Shown here piece after piece: positions 1-7,520 of a stretch of 64,000 bases of DNA. The DNA is taken from the NCBI RefSeq assembly GCF_021401085.1, contig NZ_JACBFP010000006.1, forward strand, positions 62,001 to 126,000. Direction: 5' to 3'. Every line of letters starts with the position of its first letter. Position 1 is the stretch's first letter. The translations under genes were made by a program, and so were the position numbers. The notes beneath the pieces were generated by a model. The model searched no databases. It saw only the letters and a program-made list of their open reading frames with translations, and had not been told where the DNA came from. This stretch comes from Chryseobacterium sp. R2A-55 (GTDB taxonomy: Bacteria > Bacteroidota > Bacteroidia > Flavobacteriales > Weeksellaceae).

Positions 1-1086
1 GTAAAATACCAGTTCATCAACCGTGGCGAACACCATTTCCCCGATGGCTTTGCAGACGAACTACGGAGAGCTGTCAACGCGATGGCCGAACTGAAACTCA
101 CGAAAGCTGAAAAACAGTTCCTAAAAGAAACCTGCCCTTATCTGGATATGCCGTACCTGGATTTCCTGGCCGGCTATCACTACGATCCCGCAGAAGTGCA
201 CATCTCACAATCCGGAAATCACCTGGAAGTAACCGTGGAAGGAGAATGGTATCGAGCCATTTTGTGGGAAGTTCCACTCTTGGCATTGATTTCCGAACTT
301 CATTATGAGATGAAACACCTGGAAAGAGATTCCAATGAAGTAATCATCCAAAGGACCATGGAAAAAGCAGAACAACTCAACCGACTAGGGGTAACTTTCG
401 CGGAATTCGGGACGCGCCGCAGACACTCCTATCATGTCCACGATATCGTGGTGGAAGCATTGGTGAAAACCAAAAACTCTAAATTTATCGGAAGCTCTAA
501 TATGCACTTCGCCATGAAATATGGAGTGAAACCCATCGGAACCCATGCCCACGAATGGTTCATGTTCCATGCCGCCGAATATGGATTCAAAATGGCGAAC
601 GCACTTTCACTGGAACACTGGGTGGATGTGTACCGCGGTGATCTGGGTGTGGCGCTTTCGGATACCTATACCACCGATGTCTTCTTTCAGCAGTTTGATA
701 AGAAATTTGCCAAACTCTTCGATGGAGTCCGGCATGACAGTGGTGATCCGATAGAATTTGCCAACAAAACCATCAGACACTACCAGGAAAATGGAATCAA
801 CCCTTTGTTTAAATACATCATCTTTTCAGACGCCCTGAATCTGGAGAAAGTGGAAGAAATCACCAATGCCTGCAGAGACCGGATTGGAATTTCCTTCGGC
901 ATTGGAACGAACCTGACCAATGACGTCGGTCTTCAACCCATGAACATCGTCATGAAGCTTGTTGCTGCCAAATCAGCCCACGGTGACTGGACTCCCACCG
1001 TGAAACTTTCTGACGAAAAAGGAAAATATACCGGCGATCCGGAAATGATTGAACTCGCAAAAAGATTTTTAAGGATTAAAGACTGA
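1..1086 (+). CDS. pncB: nicotinate phosphoribosyltransferase, 5' end outside window
   Basis: Converts nicotinate and PRPP to nicotinate mononucleotide, the entry step of NAD salvage. The reading frame is open from the first base (visible N-terminus VKYQFINRGEHHFPDGF), so the start lies upstream; 361 residues are visible of a family usually near 390-400. The stretch GTHAHEWFMF contains the His-rich active-site segment of the family, and FDGVRHDSGDP is the phosphoribosyl-binding segment. An internal ATG at 82 is not the real start, because conserved family sequence continues upstream of it. The gene ends at TGA 1084-1086 and is followed by a lipoprotein gene on the same strand. Confidence 0.95.
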   Translation, partial: VKYQFINRGEHHFPDGFADELRRAVNAMAELKLTKAEKQFLKETCPYLDMPYLDFLAGYHYDPAEVHISQSGNHLEVTVEGEWYRAILWEVPLLALISELHYEMKHLERDSNEVIIQRTMEKAEQLNRLGVTFAEFGTRRRHSYHVHDIVVEALVKTKNSKFIGSSNMHFAMKYGVKPIGTHAHEWFMFHAAEYGFKMANALSLEHWVDVYRGDLGVALSDTYTTDVFFQQFDKKFAKLFDGVRHDSGDPIEFANKTIRHYQENGINPLFKYIIFSDALNLEKVEEITNACRDRIGISFGIGTNLTNDVGLQPMNIVMKLVAAKSAHGDWTPTVKLSDEKGKYTGDPEMIELAKRFLRIKD

Positions 1087-1173
1087 AATCATTATCTTTA
1101 AGGACAAAAGTTCACCACCCCATCACTTTTCTGTTCCATTTTAAACCCAAAATAAACATTACTTCTTTATTCC

Positions 1174-2025
1174 ATGAAAAAGACCGGCACGTATTTCATC
1201 TTATTCATTGCACTGCTCTTTATGCAAAGCTGCAGCACCACTTCATCCATCATCACACAGGCAGGATTTCCGGACTGGAAAGACCAACCAAAATCGCTGC
1301 ATACCAGGAATTTCACCCCGACCATTCTGAGCGACGGAAAAACAGAGGCCAGGAAACTGAATTACCATATTGCGACCTACTATTTTCCACACAAAAAAGA
1401 GATCAGAAAAATATTCTTTGACCACGAAGATAAAAAAACAGGTTCATCGCTGATCAGGCAAACTTCGCCGAACACCCTTGAAAATTTGGATTTCAATAAA
1501 GACTCTCTCCAGATCAGCCACTTCACTGCAACCTATAAAAAGAATAAAGACCTCTTCGAAACCGAAGCGAAAACCAATCAGAAATTATCTTCTAAAAAAA
1601 TAGAGTTCATCGACAAAAATCATTATTATGAAACCGTAACCGATCCCGAAAAAGGAAGAACGAAATCTTTAATCACCCGCGATGACCAGGGAAATATTAC
1701 CAATATTGTGGGATTCGACGAAAATGACGCCATTCAATATACCGTGGAACAAAAATTCAACAGCCAGAATAAAATCACGGAATCTTTCACCTACAGAGGC
1801 CTGGACAAAATACCACACAGTCTGGTGACGAATTTTAAATATGATGAAAACGGAAACCTCCTCTCGCGCGATGCCTATACTTTCGACCCCGAAACCGGCG
1901 AAAAAAAATTCAAGGACAGCAACTCGGTTTCCTATATTTATGATGACCGGAAAAACGTGATCAAAGAAACCTTCATGGTCAACGGAGCCCCCATTTTCAT
2001 TACCGAAATGGTGTATCAATATTAA
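1174..2025 (+). CDS. putative lipoprotein of unknown function
   Basis: 283 residues. A lipoprotein signal peptide is clear: MKK, a hydrophobic stretch, then LFMQSC with the lipidated Cys at about residue 20, so the product is predicted to sit in the outer or inner membrane facing the periplasm. The C-terminal half is rich in Tyr, Asp and Asn and has short YDENGN/YDDRKN units that resemble YD-type (RHS-like) beta repeats, but too few to call an RHS protein. No enzymatic motif was recognised. It lies between pncB and rmuC on the same strand with 87- and 65-base gaps. Confidence 0.75.
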   Translation: MKKTGTYFILFIALLFMQSCSTTSSIITQAGFPDWKDQPKSLHTRNFTPTILSDGKTEARKLNYHIATYYFPHKKEIRKIFFDHEDKKTGSSLIRQTSPNTLENLDFNKDSLQISHFTATYKKNKDLFETEAKTNQKLSSKKIEFIDKNHYYETVTDPEKGRTKSLITRDDQGNITNIVGFDENDAIQYTVEQKFNSQNKITESFTYRGLDKIPHSLVTNFKYDENGNLLSRDAYTFDPETGEKKFKDSNSVSYIYDDRKNVIKETFMVNGAPIFITEMVYQY

Positions 2026-2090
2026 ACGGAAAAACCGTAAATGATTGCCAAAAAATTGTAATTAATTCCATAATAAACTACTTTTGGGAA

Positions 2091-3605
2091 ATGGAAACCA
2101 TCTACCTGATTACCGGATTTATTTCCGGCGCCGTACTGGGCGCTGTGATGCTCTATTTTATGCTGAAATCCGGAAATGTTTCAAGAAAGGATTTTGAAGA
2201 ACTCAATAATAATTTCATCCGCACCAGTTCCGAGTTAGAGAACTCAAATCTGAAAATCAACGAGTTGAATAAGTATTTTGATCAGGAAAAAAATCTTACC
2301 AAAGAGCTTTCTGAGCTGAAGTCTGAACTCGAAAAAGAAATCGCACAGATCAACGCGGTGAATGATTCCCAAAACCGGAAAATCACCGAACAACAGGAAA
2401 TCAACAGAATACAGGAAGAAAAAATCGAAGCCATCAATGCGGAAAAGCAAAATCTGATCGCCATCAAATCTGAACTTTCTGCCCAAAACGAAAATCTTCA
2501 AAAACGGTTTGAAGAACAAAAAGAGGAAATCATCAAACTTCAGGAAGCCGCGAAAAATGAGTTTAAAAACCTGGCCAATGAAATCCTGGACGAAAAGACG
2601 AAGAAATTTACAGAAACCAATAAGGAAAATCTGGATCTGTTGCTGAAACCTCTTGGAGAAAACCTGGAAAGTTTTAAGAAAAGGGTCAACGAAGTCTATG
2701 AACAGGATACCCGGGAAAGAAGTTCGCTGAATACCGTCATCAAAATGATGATGGAACAAACCAACAAAATCAGTCAGGAAGCCAATAATCTGGCCACTGC
2801 GCTGAAAGGTCAGACCAAAACACAGGGCGATTGGGGCGAAATGATTTTAGAAAGAATTCTGGAAGATTCCGGATTGACCAAAGACCGCGAATATTTTACG
2901 CAATACAACATTAAAAACGAGGACGGAGAAAATCAAAGACCGGATTTTGTACTGAAACTTCCCGGAAACCAATTGGTGATCATCGATTCCAAGGTTTCAC
3001 TCAACGCTTATGAACGGATGGTTTCTGCTGAAAATGAAGACGACCGGAAATCAAATCTTCAGCTGCACATTGCCGCGGTGAAAAAACACATAGACACCCT
3101 TGCCCAGAAAAGGTATGATAACCTGAAGGACGCACTGGATTTCACCATCATGTTTGTTCCCGTGGAACCGGCCTTCCTGACCGCAGTTCAGTACGATCAG
3201 AATCTTTGGAACTATGCATACCAGAAGCATATTATTTTACTGAGTCCCACCAATCTGATCGCTTACCTCAAACTTATTTCCGACGTTTGGAAAAGGGCAG
3301 ACCAAAACCGGAATGCCGAAGAAATCGCCAGACAGGCGGGAGCTTTGTTTGACAAGTTTGAAGGATTTGTCTCCGATTTGCTGAAAATTGGAAGGAAAAT
3401 GGACGATGCAAAAGGCGATTACGAGAACGCCATGAAAAAACTTTCGACAGGAAGAGGAAATCTGGTGGGAAGCGTGCAGCGAATAAAGCAATTGGGTGCA
3501 TCCACCAAAAAGCACCTTCCGGAATCGCTCCTGGAACGCGCGAATGACCAGTCTGAAATCAGCCTGCTCGATGAAGAAACCGAAAATTCACCATCCGGAT
3601 CATGA
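2091..3605 (+). CDS. rmuC: DNA recombination protein RmuC
   Basis: 504 residues. RmuC proteins limit DNA inversions and rearrangements and carry a PD-(D/E)xK nuclease-like core. Residues about 3-25 form one N-terminal membrane segment, about 35-160 are a long Glu/Lys-rich coiled coil, and the conserved core follows with GDWGEMILERILEDSGL, RPDFVLKLPG and VIIDSKVSLNAYERM, where the D and K fit the nuclease motif. The stop codon overlaps the start of the next gene (ATGA at 3602-3605), so the two are translationally coupled. Confidence 0.93.
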   Translation: METIYLITGFISGAVLGAVMLYFMLKSGNVSRKDFEELNNNFIRTSSELENSNLKINELNKYFDQEKNLTKELSELKSELEKEIAQINAVNDSQNRKITEQQEINRIQEEKIEAINAEKQNLIAIKSELSAQNENLQKRFEEQKEEIIKLQEAAKNEFKNLANEILDEKTKKFTETNKENLDLLLKPLGENLESFKKRVNEVYEQDTRERSSLNTVIKMMMEQTNKISQEANNLATALKGQTKTQGDWGEMILERILEDSGLTKDREYFTQYNIKNEDGENQRPDFVLKLPGNQLVIIDSKVSLNAYERMVSAENEDDRKSNLQLHIAAVKKHIDTLAQKRYDNLKDALDFTIMFVPVEPAFLTAVQYDQNLWNYAYQKHIILLSPTNLIAYLKLISDVWKRADQNRNAEEIARQAGALFDKFEGFVSDLLKIGRKMDDAKGDYENAMKKLSTGRGNLVGSVQRIKQLGASTKKHLPESLLERANDQSEISLLDEETENSPSGS

Positions 3606-4369
3606 TGATTGAGAGCCCCCAAAACGACAGGATCAAATACCTTTCGAGATTAGTCGCAGACAACCGGTTCCGGAAAAAATCCGGAGTTTTCGTCGTGGAA
3701 GGAAGGCAGGAAAACGATCGGGCGCTTCAGTTCGGTTTTGAGGCCAGGGAATTTTTCATTTGTGAAAGCATCTTTGACGAGGATTTCCCTAAAGGAAAAA
3801 TCAGTCTGGTTTCCGAAAATGTTTATCAAAAAATAGCATACCGGGGAACTTCCGAAGGAATCATCGGAATATACCAAACGAAAACGGCCGAATTAAAAGA
3901 TTTTGTACCCCAATCCGATTCGTCGGTAATTATTCTGGAAAGTGTTGAAAAACCGGGAAATCTGGGCGCCATCCTGCGGAGCTGCGAAGCTTTTGGCATA
4001 GACGCCGTAATGATCACCGACACCAAAGCGGACTTTTTTAATCCCAATGTAATCCGCTCAAGCGTGGGATGCTTATTCGGAATGAATGTCTTTCAAACCT
4101 CCAATGAAGAGCTTCACCAATTTTTGCTGGCCCACCAATACTCCATATTCACCACTCTGATGGATGAGCGTGCAGAAGATCTTGACAAAAGGGATCTTAA
4201 AAAGAAATCAGCAGTTCTTTTCGGGACGGAACATTCGGGACTGAGCGATTTTTGGATCGGCAGAGGTGAGAATACCCTGATTCCAATGGCGGGAACCATA
4301 GATTCCCTGAATCTGAGTAATGCCGTGGCAATCACCTGCTATGAGATCTTGCGGCAAAAAAGGGCATAA
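3602..4369 (+). CDS. TrmH/SpoU-family RNA 2'-O-methyltransferase
   Basis: 255 residues. SpoU-family enzymes move a methyl group from SAM to a ribose 2'-OH in rRNA or tRNA through a knotted fold. An N-terminal substrate-binding domain (about 1-95) is followed by the SpoU core with the family motifs: KPGNLGAILRSCEAFG, LFGTEHSGLS and SLNLSNAVAI near the C-terminus. The target nucleotide cannot be told from sequence alone. Two ATG codons stand in tandem (3602 and 3605) and either could be used. The gene overlaps rmuC by four bases and ends just before a hairpin terminator. Confidence 0.9.
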   Translation: MMIESPQNDRIKYLSRLVADNRFRKKSGVFVVEGRQENDRALQFGFEAREFFICESIFDEDFPKGKISLVSENVYQKIAYRGTSEGIIGIYQTKTAELKDFVPQSDSSVIILESVEKPGNLGAILRSCEAFGIDAVMITDTKADFFNPNVIRSSVGCLFGMNVFQTSNEELHQFLLAHQYSIFTTLMDERAEDLDKRDLKKKSAVLFGTEHSGLSDFWIGRGENTLIPMAGTIDSLNLSNAVAITCYEILRQKRA

Positions 4370-4372
4370 AAA

Positions 4373-4399
4373 AAACCGCTTCTCAGGGAGAAACGGTTT
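4373..4399. terminator. bidirectional hairpin terminator between convergent genes
   Basis: AAACCGCTTCTC and GAGAAACGGTTT pair over 12 positions with one mismatch around a 3-base loop, flanked by A and T runs. It lies four bases after the methyltransferase stop and 21 bases beyond the end of the opposing lipoprotein gene, so it can serve both. Confidence 0.75.
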
Positions 4400-4420
4400 A
4401 TTATTCAAAGCGGTTACTAA

Positions 4421-4702
4421 TTATTTAGTAGCTTCTTTAGCATCTTTTGCAGCTTCTTTAGCATCGGTAGCAGCACCTTTAACAGCTTCAGTAGTAGCAG
4501 CAGCAGCGTCAGTAGCAGCACCAGCAGTAGCAGTAGCAGCAGAATCAACTACAGCAGCAGCAGAATCAACTACAGTTGCAGCAGAATCAACCACAGCAGC
4601 AGCTGCAGAATCAGTTGTTGAAGCGTTTTCTACAGACTCAGATTTGTTACAAGCTACAAGAGCTACAGCAGCGATAGCAGCTACGAAGAATGACTTTTTC
4701 AT
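4421..4702 (-). CDS. small Ala-rich repeat lipoprotein
   Basis: 93 residues. The signal peptide MKKSFFVAAIAAVALVAC places the lipid-bearing Cys at residue 18. The mature part is almost wholly Ala, Asp, Ser, Thr, Val and Lys, with imperfect repeats of the type VVDSAAA/T (about residues 31-58) and then a charged Ala helix (TDAKEAAKDAKEATK). The DNA shows the matching short tandem repeat at about 4500-4620. The composition suggests an extended amphipathic helix, somewhat like LEA-type or Lpp-type helices, but no function is known to me. A similar DSAAAVIDSAAAV stretch occurs in the lipoprotein at 10951-11583. Confidence 0.8.
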   Translation of the reverse strand: MKKSFFVAAIAAVALVACNKSESVENASTTDSAAAAVVDSAATVVDSAAAVVDSAATATAGAATDAAAATTEAVKGAATDAKEAAKDAKEATK

Positions 4703-4770
4703 AATAAATTAAATTTAATTGTTTTGTTTGTTTTCAATTTCGATTGTTCTGTTCATTCATTTGAACGGGA

Positions 4771-4778
4771 CAAAGGTA
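4771..4778 (-). promoter_or_regulatory. -7 element (TACCTTTG) for the Ala-rich lipoprotein
   Basis: On the minus strand TACCTTTG matches the Bacteroidota -7 consensus TAnnTTTG and lies about 70 bases upstream of the lipoprotein ATG. The -33 position is only loosely T-rich. Confidence 0.5.
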
Positions 4779-4792
4779 GAGCAGCAAATAAA

Positions 4793-4824
4793 TTTGTTTC
4801 CGAAAATTAATTGTAATATATTTG
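4793..4824 (+). promoter_or_regulatory. Bacteroidota-type promoter for the 4883-6617 gene pair
   Basis: TTTG at 4793-4796, a 20-base spacer, then TATATTTG at 4817-4824: an almost ideal match to the flavobacterial -33/-7 promoter. It is divergent from the lipoprotein promoter just upstream. Confidence 0.65.
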
Positions 4825-4882
4825 TAAAATTGTTTTACAAAAAAACATTATTGATAATCAAACGATTATATAAACCTGGCAA

Positions 4883-6049
4883 TTGAGCGATTTAGATTTA
4901 TTACACTTCGAACAGCTAAAAAATGAGGTCCAAACTCAGTATTTAGAAAATTATACCCCTTCAGACGACGATATTTCGAAGTGGAAGGGTATCGATATTA
5001 TCTATTTTCAGGAAGATCTGCGAAAAAGAGCAAAAGGAAATATCTCTGAAAAATCCTTTTACACCTATTTCAAAACTTCCCCCGTCACCAAACTGCCCCG
5101 CATCGATATGCTGAACATTCTCAGTGCTTATGCGGGCTACATGTCCTGGTACGACTTTAAGAAAAATCATTTGTTCGCCAATGAAATCCTGTCAGAAACC
5201 GACGAACCCGACGGGGAACAGATCGGGGAATTGGAAAGGATTGCGGAAAAATCACCACCTGCAGATCCGCAGGAAAAAAATTCCGAAACCCGTGCTGCCG
5301 AAACAAAAAAAAGCACTGAACATCTGCCTGAAAAATCTGATTTACAAATTTCAACTACTGACAATCAGCAGATTAATAAAACAGGTTCATCATTTTCAAC
5401 CTACGACACCACAGAGCAAAAGCCCACTTTTTCCATTCTGAAAAAATACCTTTGGTTGGGAATTTCTGCCATTCTGGCGGTTTCGGTTGGCCTTCTGGGT
5501 TTTAAAGATGAACTCTTCAGCAGGAAATTCTACTACAGTTTCATTGATGCGGACCGAAATTCCAAGATCAATGCAGAGCTGCAGGTTCAAATTTTGAAGG
5601 ACAACGAGTCCCCCATACTTTATGTGGCGAAACCCAATGAACCTTTCGTTTATACCACGAAATCAAAAAAACTGACCATGGTGGTTTCGTCGCCTTACTA
5701 CCGCACAGACACCATTTACCGAAACCTGGAAACCGCTCCGGAAGCTGAAAATATAGAACTGAAACCCAACGATTATGCGATTATGCTGTTCTATTATTCG
5801 AAATCCCTTAAAGATCTGAAGAAAAAACGGGAAAGCCTCAATTACCTGATCAGTGATAACGCCCTGATTTACCAGGTTTACGACAATGAGACTTATGGAG
5901 TGGAAACCATGGACAAACAAAGGTACATCAACCTGGTTACTTTGCCGTCAACATCGCTGGAAAACCTGCAGGTCATTGAAACAAAAGATGATAAAGCAGG
6001 AAAAATCAACATGATCAAATTTAAAATCGCGACCGATGAGAAGAAATAA
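4883..6049 (+). CDS. single-pass membrane protein of unknown function, TTG start
   Basis: 388 residues, starting at a TTG because no in-frame ATG occurs near the conserved-looking N-terminus. Residues 1-100 look like a compact soluble domain rich in aromatic and charged residues (KWKGIDIIYFQEDLRKRAKG). Residues about 105-180 are a low-complexity Glu/Lys/Thr linker, 188-207 one membrane segment, and 208-388 a probably periplasmic beta-rich domain. This layout (cytoplasmic domain, linker, single helix, outer domain) would suit signalling across the membrane, which is inference only. The end overlaps the next lipoprotein gene by 14 bases. Confidence 0.75.
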   Translation: MSDLDLLHFEQLKNEVQTQYLENYTPSDDDISKWKGIDIIYFQEDLRKRAKGNISEKSFYTYFKTSPVTKLPRIDMLNILSAYAGYMSWYDFKKNHLFANEILSETDEPDGEQIGELERIAEKSPPADPQEKNSETRAAETKKSTEHLPEKSDLQISTTDNQQINKTGSSFSTYDTTEQKPTFSILKKYLWLGISAILAVSVGLLGFKDELFSRKFYYSFIDADRNSKINAELQVQILKDNESPILYVAKPNEPFVYTTKSKKLTMVVSSPYYRTDTIYRNLETAPEAENIELKPNDYAIMLFYYSKSLKDLKKKRESLNYLISDNALIYQVYDNETYGVETMDKQRYINLVTLPSTSLENLQVIETKDDKAGKINMIKFKIATDEKK

Positions 6050-6617
6050 TTTATTGCTGATGCTGCTTTCTCTCCTGTTCTCTGCAGCAGCCTGCAACAA
6101 GGAATCCACCGAATTATCTGACCTTCAGAAAGTCAGAAATAACAATAACAGGAAAACCTACCCCGTCACCAAAATGGACAGCGCGCAGGCGATTTCGTTC
6201 ATCACCAAGCAGAAAATTCAGGAACTACTGGATCTTTCCACGCTTTATACCGCCGGAAACCGGGACACAGAAATTGATTCCGTAATTTATGCTCAGATGA
6301 GGAGCTATTTTGCTGAAAAAGACTCAGACAGACTGAAACCGATTCTGAAACAGCTTGACAGTTTCAAAGTGAAAACCGCCAAAGTAGGAAATATAGAGGT
6401 GAAAAAGGAAATCATAGGACATGATACGCTGGATTTTGCAAAATTCAACGTGGAATATTATGACAGCCGGGACAGACTCATCGGGAATTTTCAAAAGAAT
6501 GTGCAATACACCCTGAAACTTTCCCCTGTGAAATTCAAGAAAGAATTCACGTTCTACTTCGTAGATTTTGATGTGAAACCGCCAAAAGACAGCACTTCGG
6601 TGGGAGTCACCAAATAG
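6036..6617 (+). CDS. putative lipoprotein, partner of the preceding membrane protein
   Basis: 193 residues. Signal peptide with the lipobox Cys at residue 20 (LFSAAACNKE). The mature part is mixed alpha/beta with no motif I recognise. Its start lies inside the end of the preceding membrane-protein gene (14-base overlap), which argues for co-translation and a shared periplasmic role. Its last 64 bases overlap the 3' end of the convergent 5-formyl-THF cyclo-ligase gene. Confidence 0.7.
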   Translation: MRRNNLLLMLLSLLFSAAACNKESTELSDLQKVRNNNNRKTYPVTKMDSAQAISFITKQKIQELLDLSTLYTAGNRDTEIDSVIYAQMRSYFAEKDSDRLKPILKQLDSFKVKTAKVGNIEVKKEIIGHDTLDFAKFNVEYYDSRDRLIGNFQKNVQYTLKLSPVKFKKEFTFYFVDFDVKPPKDSTSVGVTK

Positions 6618-7141
6618 CGGAGCGGCACATCCCGTGCAATCAAATCTTCAATTTCTTCCTCCGGATTGAAAAATCCGACACCTATTCTGAGCGAAGCTGC
6701 ACTGATGGCGGAAAAAAAACCATCGTAATATCCTTTTCCATAGCCTACCCGGTTTCCATTCTGATCGCAATAAAGCAGGGGCGTGACCACGAAATCAAAA
6801 TCCTTTTCACCGGAATCCTCGTTGCTTTCCGGTTCGTCAATTCCCCATGAACTCCTAATCAGCGGAGTTTCCTCAGTAATTTCCACCGAAATCATTTTCT
6901 TATGCACAATCTTTGGCACAAATACCCGGATCCCGCTCTCAAAAAAGTAATCCAGGAATAATTTCGTATCCACCTCGCCTTTTTCAGGAATCGACAGAAA
7001 AATATGAACTTTCTGATTTTCAACAGGCTTAAATCGGGAAATGAAATTCTGAAAGATTTTTTTCGAAAAATCAATCACTTCACTTTGAGAAAGCGTTTCC
7101 CGCTTTTGAAGGTATTTTTTTCTGATTTCTGATTTTGTCAT
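6554..7141 (-). CDS. 5-formyltetrahydrofolate cyclo-ligase
   Basis: 195 residues from the chosen ATG at 7141 (MTKSEIRKKYLQKRETLS); an open frame reaches back to 7219 but those 26 residues do not resemble the family. The enzyme uses ATP to turn 5-formyl-THF into 5,10-methenyl-THF. Diagnostic features are the N-terminal Lys/Arg helix (KRETLS) and the C-terminal nucleotide/folate loop GYGKGYYDGFF preceded by TPLLYCDQNGNRVG. It is often called ygfA or fthC. The 3' end overlaps the opposing lipoprotein gene by 64 bases, which is unusual but both frames look genuine. Confidence 0.9.
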   Translation of the reverse strand: MTKSEIRKKYLQKRETLSQSEVIDFSKKIFQNFISRFKPVENQKVHIFLSIPEKGEVDTKLFLDYFFESGIRVFVPKIVHKKMISVEITEETPLIRSSWGIDEPESNEDSGEKDFDFVVTPLLYCDQNGNRVGYGKGYYDGFFSAISAASLRIGVGFFNPEEEIEDLIARDVPLRYLVTPTEVLSFGGFTSKSTK

Positions 7142-7206
7142 GGCGATCAAATGGTCTATGGAGGAATGTTCAAATGGGAGGTCCGCAAATTCGTGGCTAC
7201 AATTTA

Positions 7207-7238
7207 CAAAAAAAAGCACTCCCGGAGAATGCCCTTTT
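7207..7238 (-). terminator. terminator of the trhO-trhP-ferredoxin operon
   Basis: On the minus strand GCATTCTC and GGGAGTGC (7216-7232) form a short GC-rich hairpin followed by a run of seven or more T. It lies about 58 bases after the ferredoxin stop. Confidence 0.6.
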
Positions 7239-7289
7239 TATTTAAAACCTTCGCTGCAAAAATGTCTTTGATGTTTATAATCAAACATC

Positions 7290-7520
7290 TTATACCTCCT
7301 TCACCGAAATAATCTTCACCGGACAGGCTTTCGCCGCCTTTTCGCAGGATTCAGCCGCCTGGTGATGGGGAGTTTTCAAAGTATGGAATCCTTTCTTATC
7401 AAGGGATTTCAGCAAGACCGACTTCCCGTCCTTTTTTGACATCCGGAAATATTCCGGCGCAAATTCTGCACAGTAATTACAGCCGATGCACTTGTCCCGC
7501 TGAAGCGTTACAATCACCAT
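7290..7520 (-). CDS. single-cluster [4Fe-4S] ferredoxin
   Basis: 76 residues. Cys11, Cys14 and Cys17 (CIGCNYC) together with Cys66-Pro (ACPVKI) give the classic ligand set of a one-cluster 4Fe-4S ferredoxin; Cys59 is extra. The centre of the protein lacks the second cluster motif. Its start codon overlaps the last base of the U32 gene, so the two are tightly coupled. Given that U32 hydroxylases hold an Fe-S cluster, an electron-donor or cluster-related role for this ferredoxin with its neighbour is a reasonable inference. Confidence 0.9.
   Translation of the reverse strand: MVIVTLQRDKCIGCNYCAEFAPEYFRMSKKDGKSVLLKSLDKKGFHTLKTPHHQAAESCEKAAKACPVKIISVKEV

Noticed and set aside
4320-4712. 130-codon plus-strand frame across the Ala-rich lipoprotein
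   Set aside because: It is the complementary reading of the GCA/GCT-rich repeat gene; the minus-strand product has a perfect lipoprotein signal peptide, and this frame starts inside the methyltransferase gene.
7142-7219. N-terminal extension of the 5-formyl-THF cyclo-ligase
   Set aside because: The 26 extra residues do not resemble the family; the ATG at 7141 gives the standard N-terminus.
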